Assembly: GCF_000428725.1 (NCBI RefSeq)
Contig: NZ_AUAM01000011.1
Coordinates: forward strand, 1 to 64,000
Reading direction: 5' to 3'
From: Psychromonas aquimarina ATCC BAA-1526
GTDB taxonomy: Bacteria > Pseudomonadota > Gammaproteobacteria > Enterobacterales > Psychromonadaceae
Length of the DNA stretch: 64,000 bases
Shown: piece after piece, positions 55,058-62,894 of the stretch
Layout: each line of letters begins with the position of its first letter
How positions within the stretch are numbered: position 1 is the first letter of the stretch
Notes under the pieces: model-generated
The model's input: the letters and a program-made list of their open reading frames with translations, nothing else
What the model was told of the DNA's origin: nothing
The model's database searches: none
Program-made: the position numbers and the translations under genes

Positions 55058-55487
55058 TTATGTTAGTCGACTTTTCAATATAAAAATAAAGCCAGCCTCT
55101 TGTTTTGGTTAATTATTATCTGATTTTTGATAGGCAAATTCTGATCAGTTGAACCGAGCGGGCGCGTTTTATTATGTATCGGCAGGCAGTGAACTGTTTT
55201 ATAAAAATGAGCGGATAAAAAACCTCCCGCAAAAAATATTGAGGGAGGAAAATGGGTAAACTGTTTTAACAGGTTAATCGTAACAGATACCCAATAAAAA
55301 GCACGCAAAAGATTTAATACCAAACCTCAAGTACAGATTTTCACTTTTTATAATTATCTAATAAGCCTAAGCTCATTCAACAGCAGCTGTAATAATCAAA
55401 GAATAAAGGTGTGATATAGAACATAAATTATGCATTTACTGCTAACAAGGGTATGATTCCAGCACATACAAAATAAAGGGTTCTTAT
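55058..55487. other. Noncoding region before the marR-type gene
   Basis: About 430 nt with no supported gene. It contains a minus-strand intrinsic terminator (listed separately) but no gene on that strand to use it. A minus-strand frame of 82 codons here lacks a ribosome site and protein-like character. Confidence 0.45.
55215..55248 (-). terminator. Orphan intrinsic terminator on the minus strand
   Basis: Read on the minus strand: CCTCCC (55248-55243), a loop, GGGAGG (55228-55223), then six T. No minus-strand gene lies within the 240 nt upstream, so it may end a small RNA or an antisense transcript from the marR-type promoter region. Confidence 0.55.
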
Positions 55488-55967
55488 ATGTCAGCGTCGT
55501 CAAATGCCTATCGTGATACAGCAGGTCTTACCTGGATCGCAATGCGCTTACTGCACAATAATCTGCAGCTGGAAATAAATAAGGTTAACGATACAATAAA
55601 TGTTGAACAATTATTCTTGTTAATGGAATTAGATTATGAAGACGGCCTAAGGCCTTCTGTGCTTGCTAAACGCATGGTACGCAGTAAAGGTACGCTTTCC
55701 AGTTTGATTCGCCACGCGAAAAGAAACGAGTATATTGCTGTAACCGATGACCCTAAAAACAGAAATGCCAAGCGTGTCTTTTTAACCATATACGGTAAAA
55801 AAATTCATGATCAGCTTAAACCGATTATCACCGAGGCAGTTGCTAATTCGATGAGCCATGTTGCGCCGGAGAATCTAGCGATAGTTGAAGAAGCTATGAG
55901 CGGCATTATCAGAACCTTCAGCCCGGAGTGGTTTGATTTCGAAGATAAAGAACAACAGCAGGATTAA
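55488..55967 (+). CDS. MarR-family transcriptional regulator
   Basis: 159 aa. The winged-helix core carries EQLFLLMELDYEDGLRPSVLAKRMVRSKGTLSSLIRHAKRNEYI and the wing DDPKNRNAKRVFLTIYGKK, the classical D-x-R-N-x-R-like wing. Such dimers usually repress neighbouring or own genes until a small molecule binds. It stands alone between a noncoding region and a convergent CDF-like gene, so its target is not evident. AAAGGG lies seven bases before the ATG. Confidence 0.88.
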   Translation: MSASSNAYRDTAGLTWIAMRLLHNNLQLEINKVNDTINVEQLFLLMELDYEDGLRPSVLAKRMVRSKGTLSSLIRHAKRNEYIAVTDDPKNRNAKRVFLTIYGKKIHDQLKPIITEAVANSMSHVAPENLAIVEEAMSGIIRTFSPEWFDFEDKEQQQD

Positions 55968-55978
55968 CTTAATGATAA

Positions 55979-56008
55979 AGAAGGCGTTCACATGAGCGCC
56001 TTTTTTAT
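55979..56008 (+). terminator. Rho-independent terminator after the MarR gene
   Basis: AAGGCG (55981-55986) and CGCCTT (55997-56002) with a 10-nt loop, followed by a T run. Confidence 0.8.
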
Positions 56009-56046
56009 ATAGCTCGGCAATTCATGTAAACCGCCCGCCTGCCCGC

Positions 56047-56703
56047 TTATATAACCGTTTTGACGAAAATCCTGCGGTATGATTCAACAATCATACTCAC
56101 AGGTGTTCTGATCATAAACACTGCCAGAATAAGAATCGCAAGAGCATCGCCGATATACAGCATAAAGACAAACGGTGAGGAAGAGTCAATCATAGCAATT
56201 ACGATTAAGGCCAGACCGGCGGCCGAAGAGACCAGGCCGTCAATCATAGATGCAGCTGCTTCGGTTTTTAATACCCCGCTGCTGTAACCCGTTCTTTTAT
56301 TCTGATAGTTATAAAAAACAGCCAAAGCAGAACAAATACAAACAACAAGCGCAACATAATAAGCAATAATCCCCGTTTCAATGGGTTTTGTACAACAGCC
56401 GTTTATGTAATAGTAAATTTTGTCCAGGCTGCCGCTAAGAGCGATTAAGAGCACGCTAAAAATAAGAAGGCTTTTAAATAAACAGTAGACGTGATCCAGA
56501 TAATCACGATCAGCTTTACACGACTTTAAATAGTTAAGAATTAAGGTAAATATTCCCGTCAAAAACAAAACAAATGAAAAATTACCATCTAACAGCAGCG
56601 CTTCAGATCCAGAAAAGTAAAAAGCGGCCCAGCCGGCAGCCGCCATAATAAGATTAGCGAAACATCCAACGATTAAAGATTGTTTTTCAATATTCCGCTT
56701 CAT
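56047..56703 (-). CDS. CDF-like membrane protein lacking the cytoplasmic domain
   Basis: 218 aa, six predicted spans. The pattern SGSEALLLDGNFSF (span 2) and KTEAAASMIDGLVSSAAGLAL (span 5) recalls cation diffusion facilitators, but the zinc-site HxxxD of span 5 is changed to an A/S..D form and the soluble C-terminal domain of ordinary CDF proteins (about 90 aa) is missing. It belongs to the divergent cation-transporter-like branch. Metal and direction cannot be read from the sequence. It may exchange something other than zinc. Confidence 0.7.
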   Translation of the reverse strand: MKRNIEKQSLIVGCFANLIMAAAGWAAFYFSGSEALLLDGNFSFVLFLTGIFTLILNYLKSCKADRDYLDHVYCLFKSLLIFSVLLIALSGSLDKIYYYINGCCTKPIETGIIAYYVALVVCICSALAVFYNYQNKRTGYSSGVLKTEAAASMIDGLVSSAAGLALIVIAMIDSSSPFVFMLYIGDALAILILAVFMIRTPVSMIVESYRRIFVKTVI

Positions 56704-56789
56704 ATTATTAGCCGGTTGATTCCTGAATAAAGCAAATTATATAGTGAAAAACAAAAGGCTCAACATCAAACCACAGCACAATTAAAGCG

Positions 56790-57428
56790 CTAACTATTAA
56801 GCAGGTAGCTAATGGTTTTCTGTAAATCATCAAGGCTGCGGTGAGCCCCTAAATTAATTATATATTTACCTTTTATGATAAGTGTCGGCACAGCAGAAAG
56901 GCGCACTGCATTTACCAGATCCTGCGACTGGCGGCTTAAACTGATGATTTTCTCGTGCTGTTCCTGAGTTAACTGCTCAGGGTTGGTAATATCGTACAGC
57001 TGAAACAGCTCTTTAAGGTATAACTCCCGTCCATTTGAGAACTGCGCAGATGCAGGAGACTGTATTAAATCAAAAAGATGTTCAGTGAATTCAGCACGCT
57101 GCTTTTGTACAGGCGGCAGCTGTATATCAGCGCTGTAATATAAGTATGCTTCATTAGCCGTGCGTTCATTAAAAACCGCATGCATTTTATGAATTGAAAT
57201 ACCGGCTTTCTGCTCTAACTCTCTTAACATCTTTTCAATATTTCGGCAGTGACCGCAGGACAAAGCAAAAATCTCAACAACGTCCGGCAGCGGCATTTCA
57301 ATACTGTCAACAGTGGTAAATTTGCTGCTGTCTATTGTCTGCTCATTACAGGCACTGGTTAAAAATGGAATAACAGCGGCAATAAGCAGAATCAGATAAG
57401 TACTGAATTGTGATGTTATTTTTCTCAT
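56790..57428 (-). CDS. DsbA-like thiol-disulfide oxidoreductase, probable lipoprotein
   Basis: 212 aa. The N-terminal signal ends in FLTSAC, a near-lipobox, so the protein is probably lipid-anchored with Cys27. The thioredoxin fold has an inserted helical domain as in DsbA. The active site is FALSCGHCRNIE (CGHC, as in eukaryotic PDI; E. coli DsbA has CPHC) and the cis-proline loop is LSAVPTLII. It introduces or shuffles disulfides in periplasmic proteins. There is no dsbB next to it. It lies 71 nt downstream of the porin gene, separated by a terminator. Confidence 0.85.
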   Translation of the reverse strand: MRKITSQFSTYLILLIAAVIPFLTSACNEQTIDSSKFTTVDSIEMPLPDVVEIFALSCGHCRNIEKMLRELEQKAGISIHKMHAVFNERTANEAYLYYSADIQLPPVQKQRAEFTEHLFDLIQSPASAQFSNGRELYLKELFQLYDITNPEQLTQEQHEKIISLSRQSQDLVNAVRLSAVPTLIIKGKYIINLGAHRSLDDLQKTISYLLNS

Positions 57429-57452
57429 AAATAGTCTCGCATAAAAATCAGG

Positions 57453-57482
57453 TAAAAAAATGCCCGGTCAAAAACCAGGCAT
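57453..57482 (-). terminator. Rho-independent terminator of the porin gene
   Basis: On the minus strand ATGCC-T-GGT pairs with ACC-G-GGCAT around a T-rich loop and is followed by seven T, just after the porin stop. Confidence 0.85.
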
Positions 57483-57498
57483 AAAAGCAGGACATAGA

Positions 57499-58266
57499 TT
57501 AGAATGAAGCCATTACACCTAATTTGAATTCATTACTGCGCGCACCTTTAAAGCCTTCAAAACCTGATACAGAGCTTTTAGCTGTGTACTGAACGTAAGG
57601 AACGACAGTTTTGTATTGTGTATATGCCACTTTAAATTCGTAATCATTGTTTCTCCAGCGCTCACCTTCTGATTCACCACGGCCGCTCATATCAACTTTA
57701 CCGTCTCTATGAATCCAGTTTAGCGACACATCAACTAAGTCAATAGCATAACCAACTGTTAAGTCAGTACGGTGAACACCGTTTTTAAACTTAATTTCAT
57801 CTGTTTGACCCTTTTCCGTACCAGTCAATGTATCTTTCTGGTAGTCATAACGGTAGCGTGCTGCTGTGTATAAACCGAAATCAAAGTCATAACCGCCCTT
57901 CAGGCCCACTTTATAAGTATTACCTTTGTCTGCATTAAAGTTAATACTGCCAATCTGCAGATCATTAATGATTGTACGGTCTGACGGGAAAGTCACAGCA
58001 ACTTGAGGCTGAATCCAAAGATTATCGTTTAAGTCGAACTTCCAAGCTGATTCAAGTGTTATTTCTTTGCTTTGATTCTTAGCATTGTTTTTATTGGCAT
58101 GTGCATAAATATACTCAGCGCCAAAAGATAGTCCGTTATCTAACGCATAACCCGCTTTAAAAGTAGATTCGTTAACACTGTCTTGTGAGATTTCAGTTTG
58201 GATTCCAGCAACCGCTGATGCAGAAAATAGAGCAGAAGCGATAGAAACAGCTAGTAGTTTTTTCAT
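57499..58266 (-). CDS. KdgM/OmpL-family outer-membrane porin
   Basis: 255 aa from ATG 58266 (CAGGT upstream). Signal peptide MKKLLAVSIASALFSASAVA. The mature part is a small, probably 12-strand, barrel with alternating charged and aromatic residues (TYKVGLKGGYDFDFGLYTAARYRYDYQ) and a C-terminal GVMASF. The family includes oligogalacturonate porin KdgM and NanC, which admit acidic oligosaccharides. The exact sugar here is unknown. A frame open further upstream lacks a signal-peptide start, so it was not used. Confidence 0.88.
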   Translation of the reverse strand: MKKLLAVSIASALFSASAVAGIQTEISQDSVNESTFKAGYALDNGLSFGAEYIYAHANKNNAKNQSKEITLESAWKFDLNDNLWIQPQVAVTFPSDRTIINDLQIGSINFNADKGNTYKVGLKGGYDFDFGLYTAARYRYDYQKDTLTGTEKGQTDEIKFKNGVHRTDLTVGYAIDLVDVSLNWIHRDGKVDMSGRGESEGERWRNNDYEFKVAYTQYKTVVPYVQYTAKSSVSGFEGFKGARSNEFKLGVMASF

Positions 58267-58643
58267 ATTTGTTACCTGACAAGTAAAAAGAATTAAGGTT
58301 TGATGTGGAACGACCGAGATAATATTGAGTTCAACATCAAACGTCAAGAGTTACTTTCAAAAAAGTTCAATTTATTTTCGATCTTTTTTAATCTCACCTT
58401 GGCAAAAACCTTATCTAAAACCCCGTCACACAAGAGGTCTATATACATATTCTCTTCTTAAGTAACCTGCTCTGTATTTTCATATAATCACCAAACAATT
58501 AGTTTGACATTAAATCGATTATTATTTAACCTCTCGCAACTTAATTTGGTGTGACATAAAACGTTAATTTAAAGACTCACTGAACTACAAAATAAACTAG
58601 TGATATTTCCACTGTGGCTAAAACAAAACATCCAGGGTTGTTT
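58267..58643. other. Divergent promoter region of the porin and PAP2 genes
   Basis: 377 nt, AT-rich. It contains several TGTGAC/GTGACA-like half sites but no full CRP palindrome. No gene or repeat recognised. Confidence 0.4.
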
Positions 58644-59927
58644 ATGAATAAATTTTTTACTATCGGTCTATTGACCTCTGTTATCTTTCCCTCCGCGGCC
58701 TTCAGCGCAAATAACATTGAATACTCAGTTAATGATTCAATTGTTGAAGCAGGAGATATGGTGCAGATACTGGTTCCTGTGACCGGTTTATTTGCAGCCT
58801 GGATGCACGACGATATGGAAGGAGCAAAGCAGTTGACCTACTCAACGTTCAGCACGCAGCTGATTATTCACGGAACAAAAAATACGGTCGGCCGCAAACG
58901 CCCTAACGGCAGCAGCTGGAACTCATTTCCTTCAGGACATACTGGAGCGGCTTTCTCCGGCGCTGCTTTTTTACAGTCAAGATATGGTTCTGAATGGGGG
59001 ATCCCGGCTTATGCGGCCGCGAGCTTTGTCGGCGCCAGCCGTATCTACGGGAATTATCATTTTGCAGGAGACGTAACAGCGGCAGCCGGAATTGCTTTTT
59101 TAATGAATCAGTATTTTGTTTCACCTTATCGGATGGAAGGTGTTTATTTTAATGCACAGCCCACTAATGACGGTTTTGCGCTTGGTGTTACAGTAATGAA
59201 TAACGCTTTTGACAAAAAAGAAAGCAGGAAAGTAAATAAACTGAGACGCACTCCAATAAAGCATCGTCTTGAATTAGGTATCGGCGCCAATCTGACTGAC
59301 AGCGCTGCAGAATCCGGGGTTGATCAGTATCTATATGATGCACAGTTAGTAGATAAGCTGCAGCCCTTTGCTTATGTTAATTATCAGTATGCCTTAGAGA
59401 ATAATAATGAGTTTGAACTGGAGTTTAATCCTAACGAAACCAGACGCAGCGGCATAGTCAGTGAAGATTTTGAATTTGACGGACAGTCATTTTCCAGAGG
59501 CCAGGAGGTCTTCAGCGCATTTCGTCACTGGATGCTCGGCTCTAATCTTTATAAAGGGTTACAAGTAACGGATAATTTAGAAATAAATGTCGGTTTAGGT
59601 ATGTATGTACATATGTTTGGGTTTGACGCATCAAAGGAAGGCTCTACAGAAACGGCATCGGATCAATATTGGCGGGCAATGCCGAGCGGCACGCTGAAAG
59701 GAAAATACTCAATAACACCTGCATTGTCGACTCTGGCTAAAGTGCAGTGCCAGTTTTGGGAAAATGACAGTTATCTTGCCGCTGAAGCAGGTATCAATTA
59801 TCAGATAAATCGTGAATGGGATATGGGCTTAAAATACGCTTATTCAAAAACAACACTGGAAAACAGCCAGGCCAAAAGCAGCTATAGCGGTAATGCAGTC
59901 ATACTTACCTTTGCCAACCATTTTTAA
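58644..59927 (+). CDS. PAP2 phosphatase fused to an outer-membrane barrel
   Basis: 427 aa from ATG 58644. Signal peptide cut near AFS-ANN. The PAP2 phosphatase motifs lie in the first half: K..GRKRP (motif 1), FPSGHT (motif 2) and SRIYGNYHFAGD (motif 3), all catalytic residues present. From about residue 185 the sequence turns into amphipathic strands (HRLELGIGANLTDS, LQPFAYVNYQYALEN, NLEINVGLGMYVHMFGF) and ends in LTFANHF with terminal F, like an outer-membrane barrel. It may dephosphorylate a lipid or a lipopolysaccharide part at the outer membrane. The fusion is unusual. Confidence 0.82.
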   Translation: MNKFFTIGLLTSVIFPSAAFSANNIEYSVNDSIVEAGDMVQILVPVTGLFAAWMHDDMEGAKQLTYSTFSTQLIIHGTKNTVGRKRPNGSSWNSFPSGHTGAAFSGAAFLQSRYGSEWGIPAYAAASFVGASRIYGNYHFAGDVTAAAGIAFLMNQYFVSPYRMEGVYFNAQPTNDGFALGVTVMNNAFDKKESRKVNKLRRTPIKHRLELGIGANLTDSAAESGVDQYLYDAQLVDKLQPFAYVNYQYALENNNEFELEFNPNETRRSGIVSEDFEFDGQSFSRGQEVFSAFRHWMLGSNLYKGLQVTDNLEINVGLGMYVHMFGFDASKEGSTETASDQYWRAMPSGTLKGKYSITPALSTLAKVQCQFWENDSYLAAEAGINYQINREWDMGLKYAYSKTTLENSQAKSSYSGNAVILTFANHF

Positions 59928-59968
59928 GCAGCAGAAAAGATCCTGCTGCTCTTATTATTTATTATTTA

Positions 59969-60955
59969 TTATTTCAATGCCTTAACCAGTGAGGATGCAT
60001 TATGTTCCATCAGTTCCAAATAACTGGAAGCCCCCTGACCTGGATTAGATAACGCATCCGAGAACAATTTTCCGCCAACCTGCGCATCTGTATCTGCACT
60101 TATCTGTTCGATAAGACGGTTATCACTGATATTTTCCACAAAAACCGCTTTGATTTCATTTTTACGAATCTGATCAATCACAGCGGCAATATCAGCCGCA
60201 CTGGCTTCAGACTCAGTACTTGTTCCCTGTAATGAGTAAAAACTTACTTTATAGTCACGCTGAAAATAAGCAAATGCATTATGGGGAACAATCACCTTTC
60301 TCTGTTCCTGCGGAATAGAGGCAAACATCGTCTTTATTTTACTGTCCAGAGCATTAAGTTTCTGCTCATACACAGCTAAATTGTCCTGGTAATAAGAAGC
60401 ATTATCGGGATCAATGGAGCTTAAAGCGTGGCTGATATTAGCCGCATATATTTTTACATTTTTGATACTGTGCCAGGAATGAGGATCTATATCATGATGA
60501 TGCCCATGACTGTCTACATGCTGGTGCTCATGTTCGTGGTCATGATCGTCTGCATCTTCATTCTCATGGTGTGCCTCATGTTCCTGATGCTTGTCATGGC
60601 TGCAGGCGCCTTCAAGAGGTGAAATACCATCTGATGCATTGATCTGCAGACCCGAGAAATGCGAAGATTCCAGTAACCGCGGCAGCCAGCCTTCAAAACC
60701 AAGGCCGTTTAATACCACCAGATCTGCAGCGGCTGCTTTTTTTACATCATTAGGTGCAGGGTTATAGGTATGCGCATCACCATTATTTCCCACTAAAGTG
60801 GTCAGCTCGATTTTATCACCGCCAATCTGCGCCGTAATGTCGCCGAGAATAGAAAAGCTGGCGACAACAGATATTTTCTCCTCAGCAGCCGCATTAACCG
60901 CGCTTAAACTTAATAACAAAGGAAGCCAGATAAAGGTTTTAATATGTTTAATCAT
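59969..60955 (-). CDS. znuA: Zinc ABC transporter substrate-binding protein
   Basis: 328 aa from ATG 60955; a frame open to 61084 lies inside the permease gene. Signal peptide near NAAAEE. Cluster A-1/ZnuA fold: ASFSILGDITAQIGGD, GDAHTYNPAP (first histidine ligand), a loop (about 119-155) with 14 histidines, HSWHS, VPHNAFAYF and the ISDNRLIEQ region. It collects Zn(II) in the periplasm. Overlaps the permease stop by 8 nt. The Zur-type palindrome upstream supports zinc over manganese. Confidence 0.93.
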   Translation of the reverse strand: MIKHIKTFIWLPLLLSLSAVNAAAEEKISVVASFSILGDITAQIGGDKIELTTLVGNNGDAHTYNPAPNDVKKAAAADLVVLNGLGFEGWLPRLLESSHFSGLQINASDGISPLEGACSHDKHQEHEAHHENEDADDHDHEHEHQHVDSHGHHHDIDPHSWHSIKNVKIYAANISHALSSIDPDNASYYQDNLAVYEQKLNALDSKIKTMFASIPQEQRKVIVPHNAFAYFQRDYKVSFYSLQGTSTESEASAADIAAVIDQIRKNEIKAVFVENISDNRLIEQISADTDAQVGGKLFSDALSNPGQGASSYLELMEHNASSLVKALK

Positions 60956-61838
60956 TAGTTTGTCCCGAAAATGAAAGAGAGGTATGTTTTTTTGAAAATA
61001 AATCACGCTGCTTAACCATAATAATGGAAATGATATACAGCCCGCCGAGAACCAGAATAATTGCCGGACTGGCAGCCAGAGCAAAATGATAAGAAAGTAA
61101 TAAACCGCCTAAGCAGCTGAGTGATGCACATAAAAATGCAATCAAAATCATCGACCCCAGCTGATTAGTCCAGAAGCGGGCAACTGCAGCCGGTAAAATC
61201 ATTAAACCCACGGACATTAATGTACCTAACGCATGAAATCCGGCTACTAAATTTAAAACCACCAAAAGGAGGAAAATATAATGGACGGCCTCCCCCATGC
61301 GGCTTACCGTTTTAAAAAAATCCGGATCAACACACTCCAGAACTAAAGCACGGTAAATCAAAGCCAGCGCCAAGGTTGAAATGCTGGCAATAGTGGTCAG
61401 TAAAAGAAGGGCTTCATTATTCAGAGCAAGCGTGGATCCGAAAAGAACATGCAGCAGATCTACACTGCTGCCTTTAGAAGAGATAATAAGCACCCCCACC
61501 GCCAGTGATAACAGATAAAATGCAGCCAGACTTGAATCTTCCTCTGCCCTGCTGTGACGTGCAACAAAACCCGATAATAAAGCCACAATGCAGCCGGCAA
61601 TAATACCGCCTATGGTCATGGCAAAAATAGAAAGCCCGGAAACCAGGAAACCGACAGCTGCGCCGGGTAAAATAGCATGTGCCATTGCATCCCCGGTTAA
61701 GCTCATTTTTCTTAAGGTAAGAAAAACACCAATCGGCGCAGCGCTAATACTCAAAACCAGACAGCCCCACAGGGCTCTGGACATAAATGAATAATTTGAA
61801 AAAGGTTCGATAAATAGTTCAAAAAGTATGTTTATCAT
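60948..61838 (-). CDS. znuB: Zinc ABC transporter permease
   Basis: 296 aa, eight to nine spans of the ABC-3 type: MSRALWGCLVLSISAAPIGVFLTLRKMSLTGDAMAHAILPGAAVGFL carries the EAA-like coupling part, and LVAGFHALGTLMSVGLMILPAAVARFW is a second hallmark. Moves zinc across the inner membrane with the ATPase encoded before it (4-nt overlap). Confidence 0.93.
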   Translation of the reverse strand: MINILFELFIEPFSNYSFMSRALWGCLVLSISAAPIGVFLTLRKMSLTGDAMAHAILPGAAVGFLVSGLSIFAMTIGGIIAGCIVALLSGFVARHSRAEEDSSLAAFYLLSLAVGVLIISSKGSSVDLLHVLFGSTLALNNEALLLLTTIASISTLALALIYRALVLECVDPDFFKTVSRMGEAVHYIFLLLVVLNLVAGFHALGTLMSVGLMILPAAVARFWTNQLGSMILIAFLCASLSCLGGLLLSYHFALAASPAIILVLGGLYIISIIMVKQRDLFSKKHTSLSFSGQTND

Positions 61839-62542
61839 AATTCATTAACCACGGCGGGATGAAAACCGGCTTTACACATATTATCCTGCGTTAATACCTG
61901 CTCAGTCGGCCCTTTGGCGATCAGCCTGCCGGCAAGCAGCAGAGCTTCCGGGAAATACTGCTTTACCAGGTGCATATCATGGATCACAGCAATCACCGTT
62001 TTACCTGCAGCATGACAGGCCTGGATAACAGCAGCCAGATCCCGGGTAGTGTGCATATCAACCGAGTTGAAAGGTTCATCTAAAATTAAGATCTGTGCAT
62101 CTTGAATCAGCATTCGTGCAAATAACATACGCTGAAACTGCCCGCCGGAAAGCTCGCCAATCTGCTTATGTTCACTGTTTTTAAGCCCCACCTGACTTAA
62201 ACAAGCCGAAAGCTGTTTATTTAAAAGCGGTGTAAACGCCCGCCAAAGTCCCGTTTTTCGCCATGTCCCGGCGGATACAAACTCTTTAACGGTAATAGGG
62301 AAACTGCGGTCGACTTTTTGACTCTGCGGCAGATAAGCAATATTTTTCAAACCGTATTTTTGAAATTCAACGCACCCGGCGGCAGGTTTTAATTGACCCA
62401 TAACTGCTTTAAGCAGAGTAGATTTTCCAGCACCATTGGCGCCGACAACTGCAAGCATCTCACCTTGGTGAATCTCAGTGTTAATATTTTCCAGCGCAGG
62501 AATATTTTGATAGTGCACTGTTAACTGCGATATTTTAATCAC
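61835..62542 (-). CDS. znuC: Zinc ABC transporter ATPase
   Basis: 235 aa. Walker A GANGAGKST (about 34-42), Q-loop YLPQSQKVDRSFP (typical of metal-ABC ATPases), signature LSGGQFQRMLFARML, Walker B ILILDEPFNSVD, and H loop VIHDMH. Start GTG 62542 with AGG eight bases upstream, 9 nt after the stop of the small membrane protein gene, so translation is probably coupled. Order ATPase-permease-binding protein, all on one strand. Confidence 0.93.
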   Translation of the reverse strand: MIKISQLTVHYQNIPALENINTEIHQGEMLAVVGANGAGKSTLLKAVMGQLKPAAGCVEFQKYGLKNIAYLPQSQKVDRSFPITVKEFVSAGTWRKTGLWRAFTPLLNKQLSACLSQVGLKNSEHKQIGELSGGQFQRMLFARMLIQDAQILILDEPFNSVDMHTTRDLAAVIQACHAAGKTVIAVIHDMHLVKQYFPEALLLAGRLIAKGPTEQVLTQDNMCKAGFHPAVVNEL

Positions 62543-62551
62543 TTGCTCAGC

Positions 62552-62692
62552 CTAAAAATAGATAAACAAAGTTGACCAGAGCACGGACAGCAGGCTTAGA
62601 GCAATGCTTAAGCGAAAAACAATACCGCTTAATAAAATAGAGCCGGCCCCTGCTCTGCCGAAGTGATTAAACAGATTATTGAAAAGTTTCAT
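62552..62692 (-). CDS. 46-aa membrane protein at the head of the zinc operon
   Basis: The frame MKLFNNLFNHFGRAG... to WSTLFIYF ends with TAG at 62552. After a short basic-amphipathic start comes one hydrophobic segment (about 17-46). It is the first frame after the Zur-type palindrome and its stop is 9 nt from the znuC start. AAGAAG eight bases before the ATG is a modest ribosome site. I do not know a family. It may help ZnuB assembly or act as a leader peptide, or be a chance frame; position argues for a real gene. Confidence 0.55.
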   Translation of the reverse strand: MKLFNNLFNHFGRAGAGSILLSGIVFRLSIALSLLSVLWSTLFIYF

Positions 62693-62728
62693 AATATTGA
62701 CTTCTTGGTTAATGATAATAGATCTCGT

Positions 62729-62750
62729 TTGTTATGTTATAACATAACAA
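62729..62750. promoter_or_regulatory. Zur box of the zinc-uptake operon
   Basis: TTGTTATGTTATAACATAACAA is a perfect 22-bp palindrome that contains the ATGTTATA..TATAACAT core of the E. coli Zur consensus. It lies 37 nt before the start of the small membrane protein gene. It could also affect the plus-strand ABC exporter, whose start is 145 nt away. Confidence 0.85.
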
Positions 62751-62894
62751 GCAATGGCGCTATGGTTAATATGATTTAAAATAATAATCATCTCTCCCAA
62801 AAACCTGAATTTATCCATTATGCTTTTAACTTTATTGTTCATAGAAAACAGAATCTAAGTACAATGTGGGCAAAAAACAGGAATCATTCTCACT

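Noticed and set aside
55075-55323. 82-codon minus-strand frame before the MarR gene
   Set aside because: No ribosome site, contains the terminator hairpin, and its composition does not look like a protein.
62775-62800. AT-rich AATAATAATCAT stretch resembling a Fur box before the ABC exporter
   Set aside because: Too few matches to the 19-bp Fur consensus and easily found by chance in AT-rich DNA.
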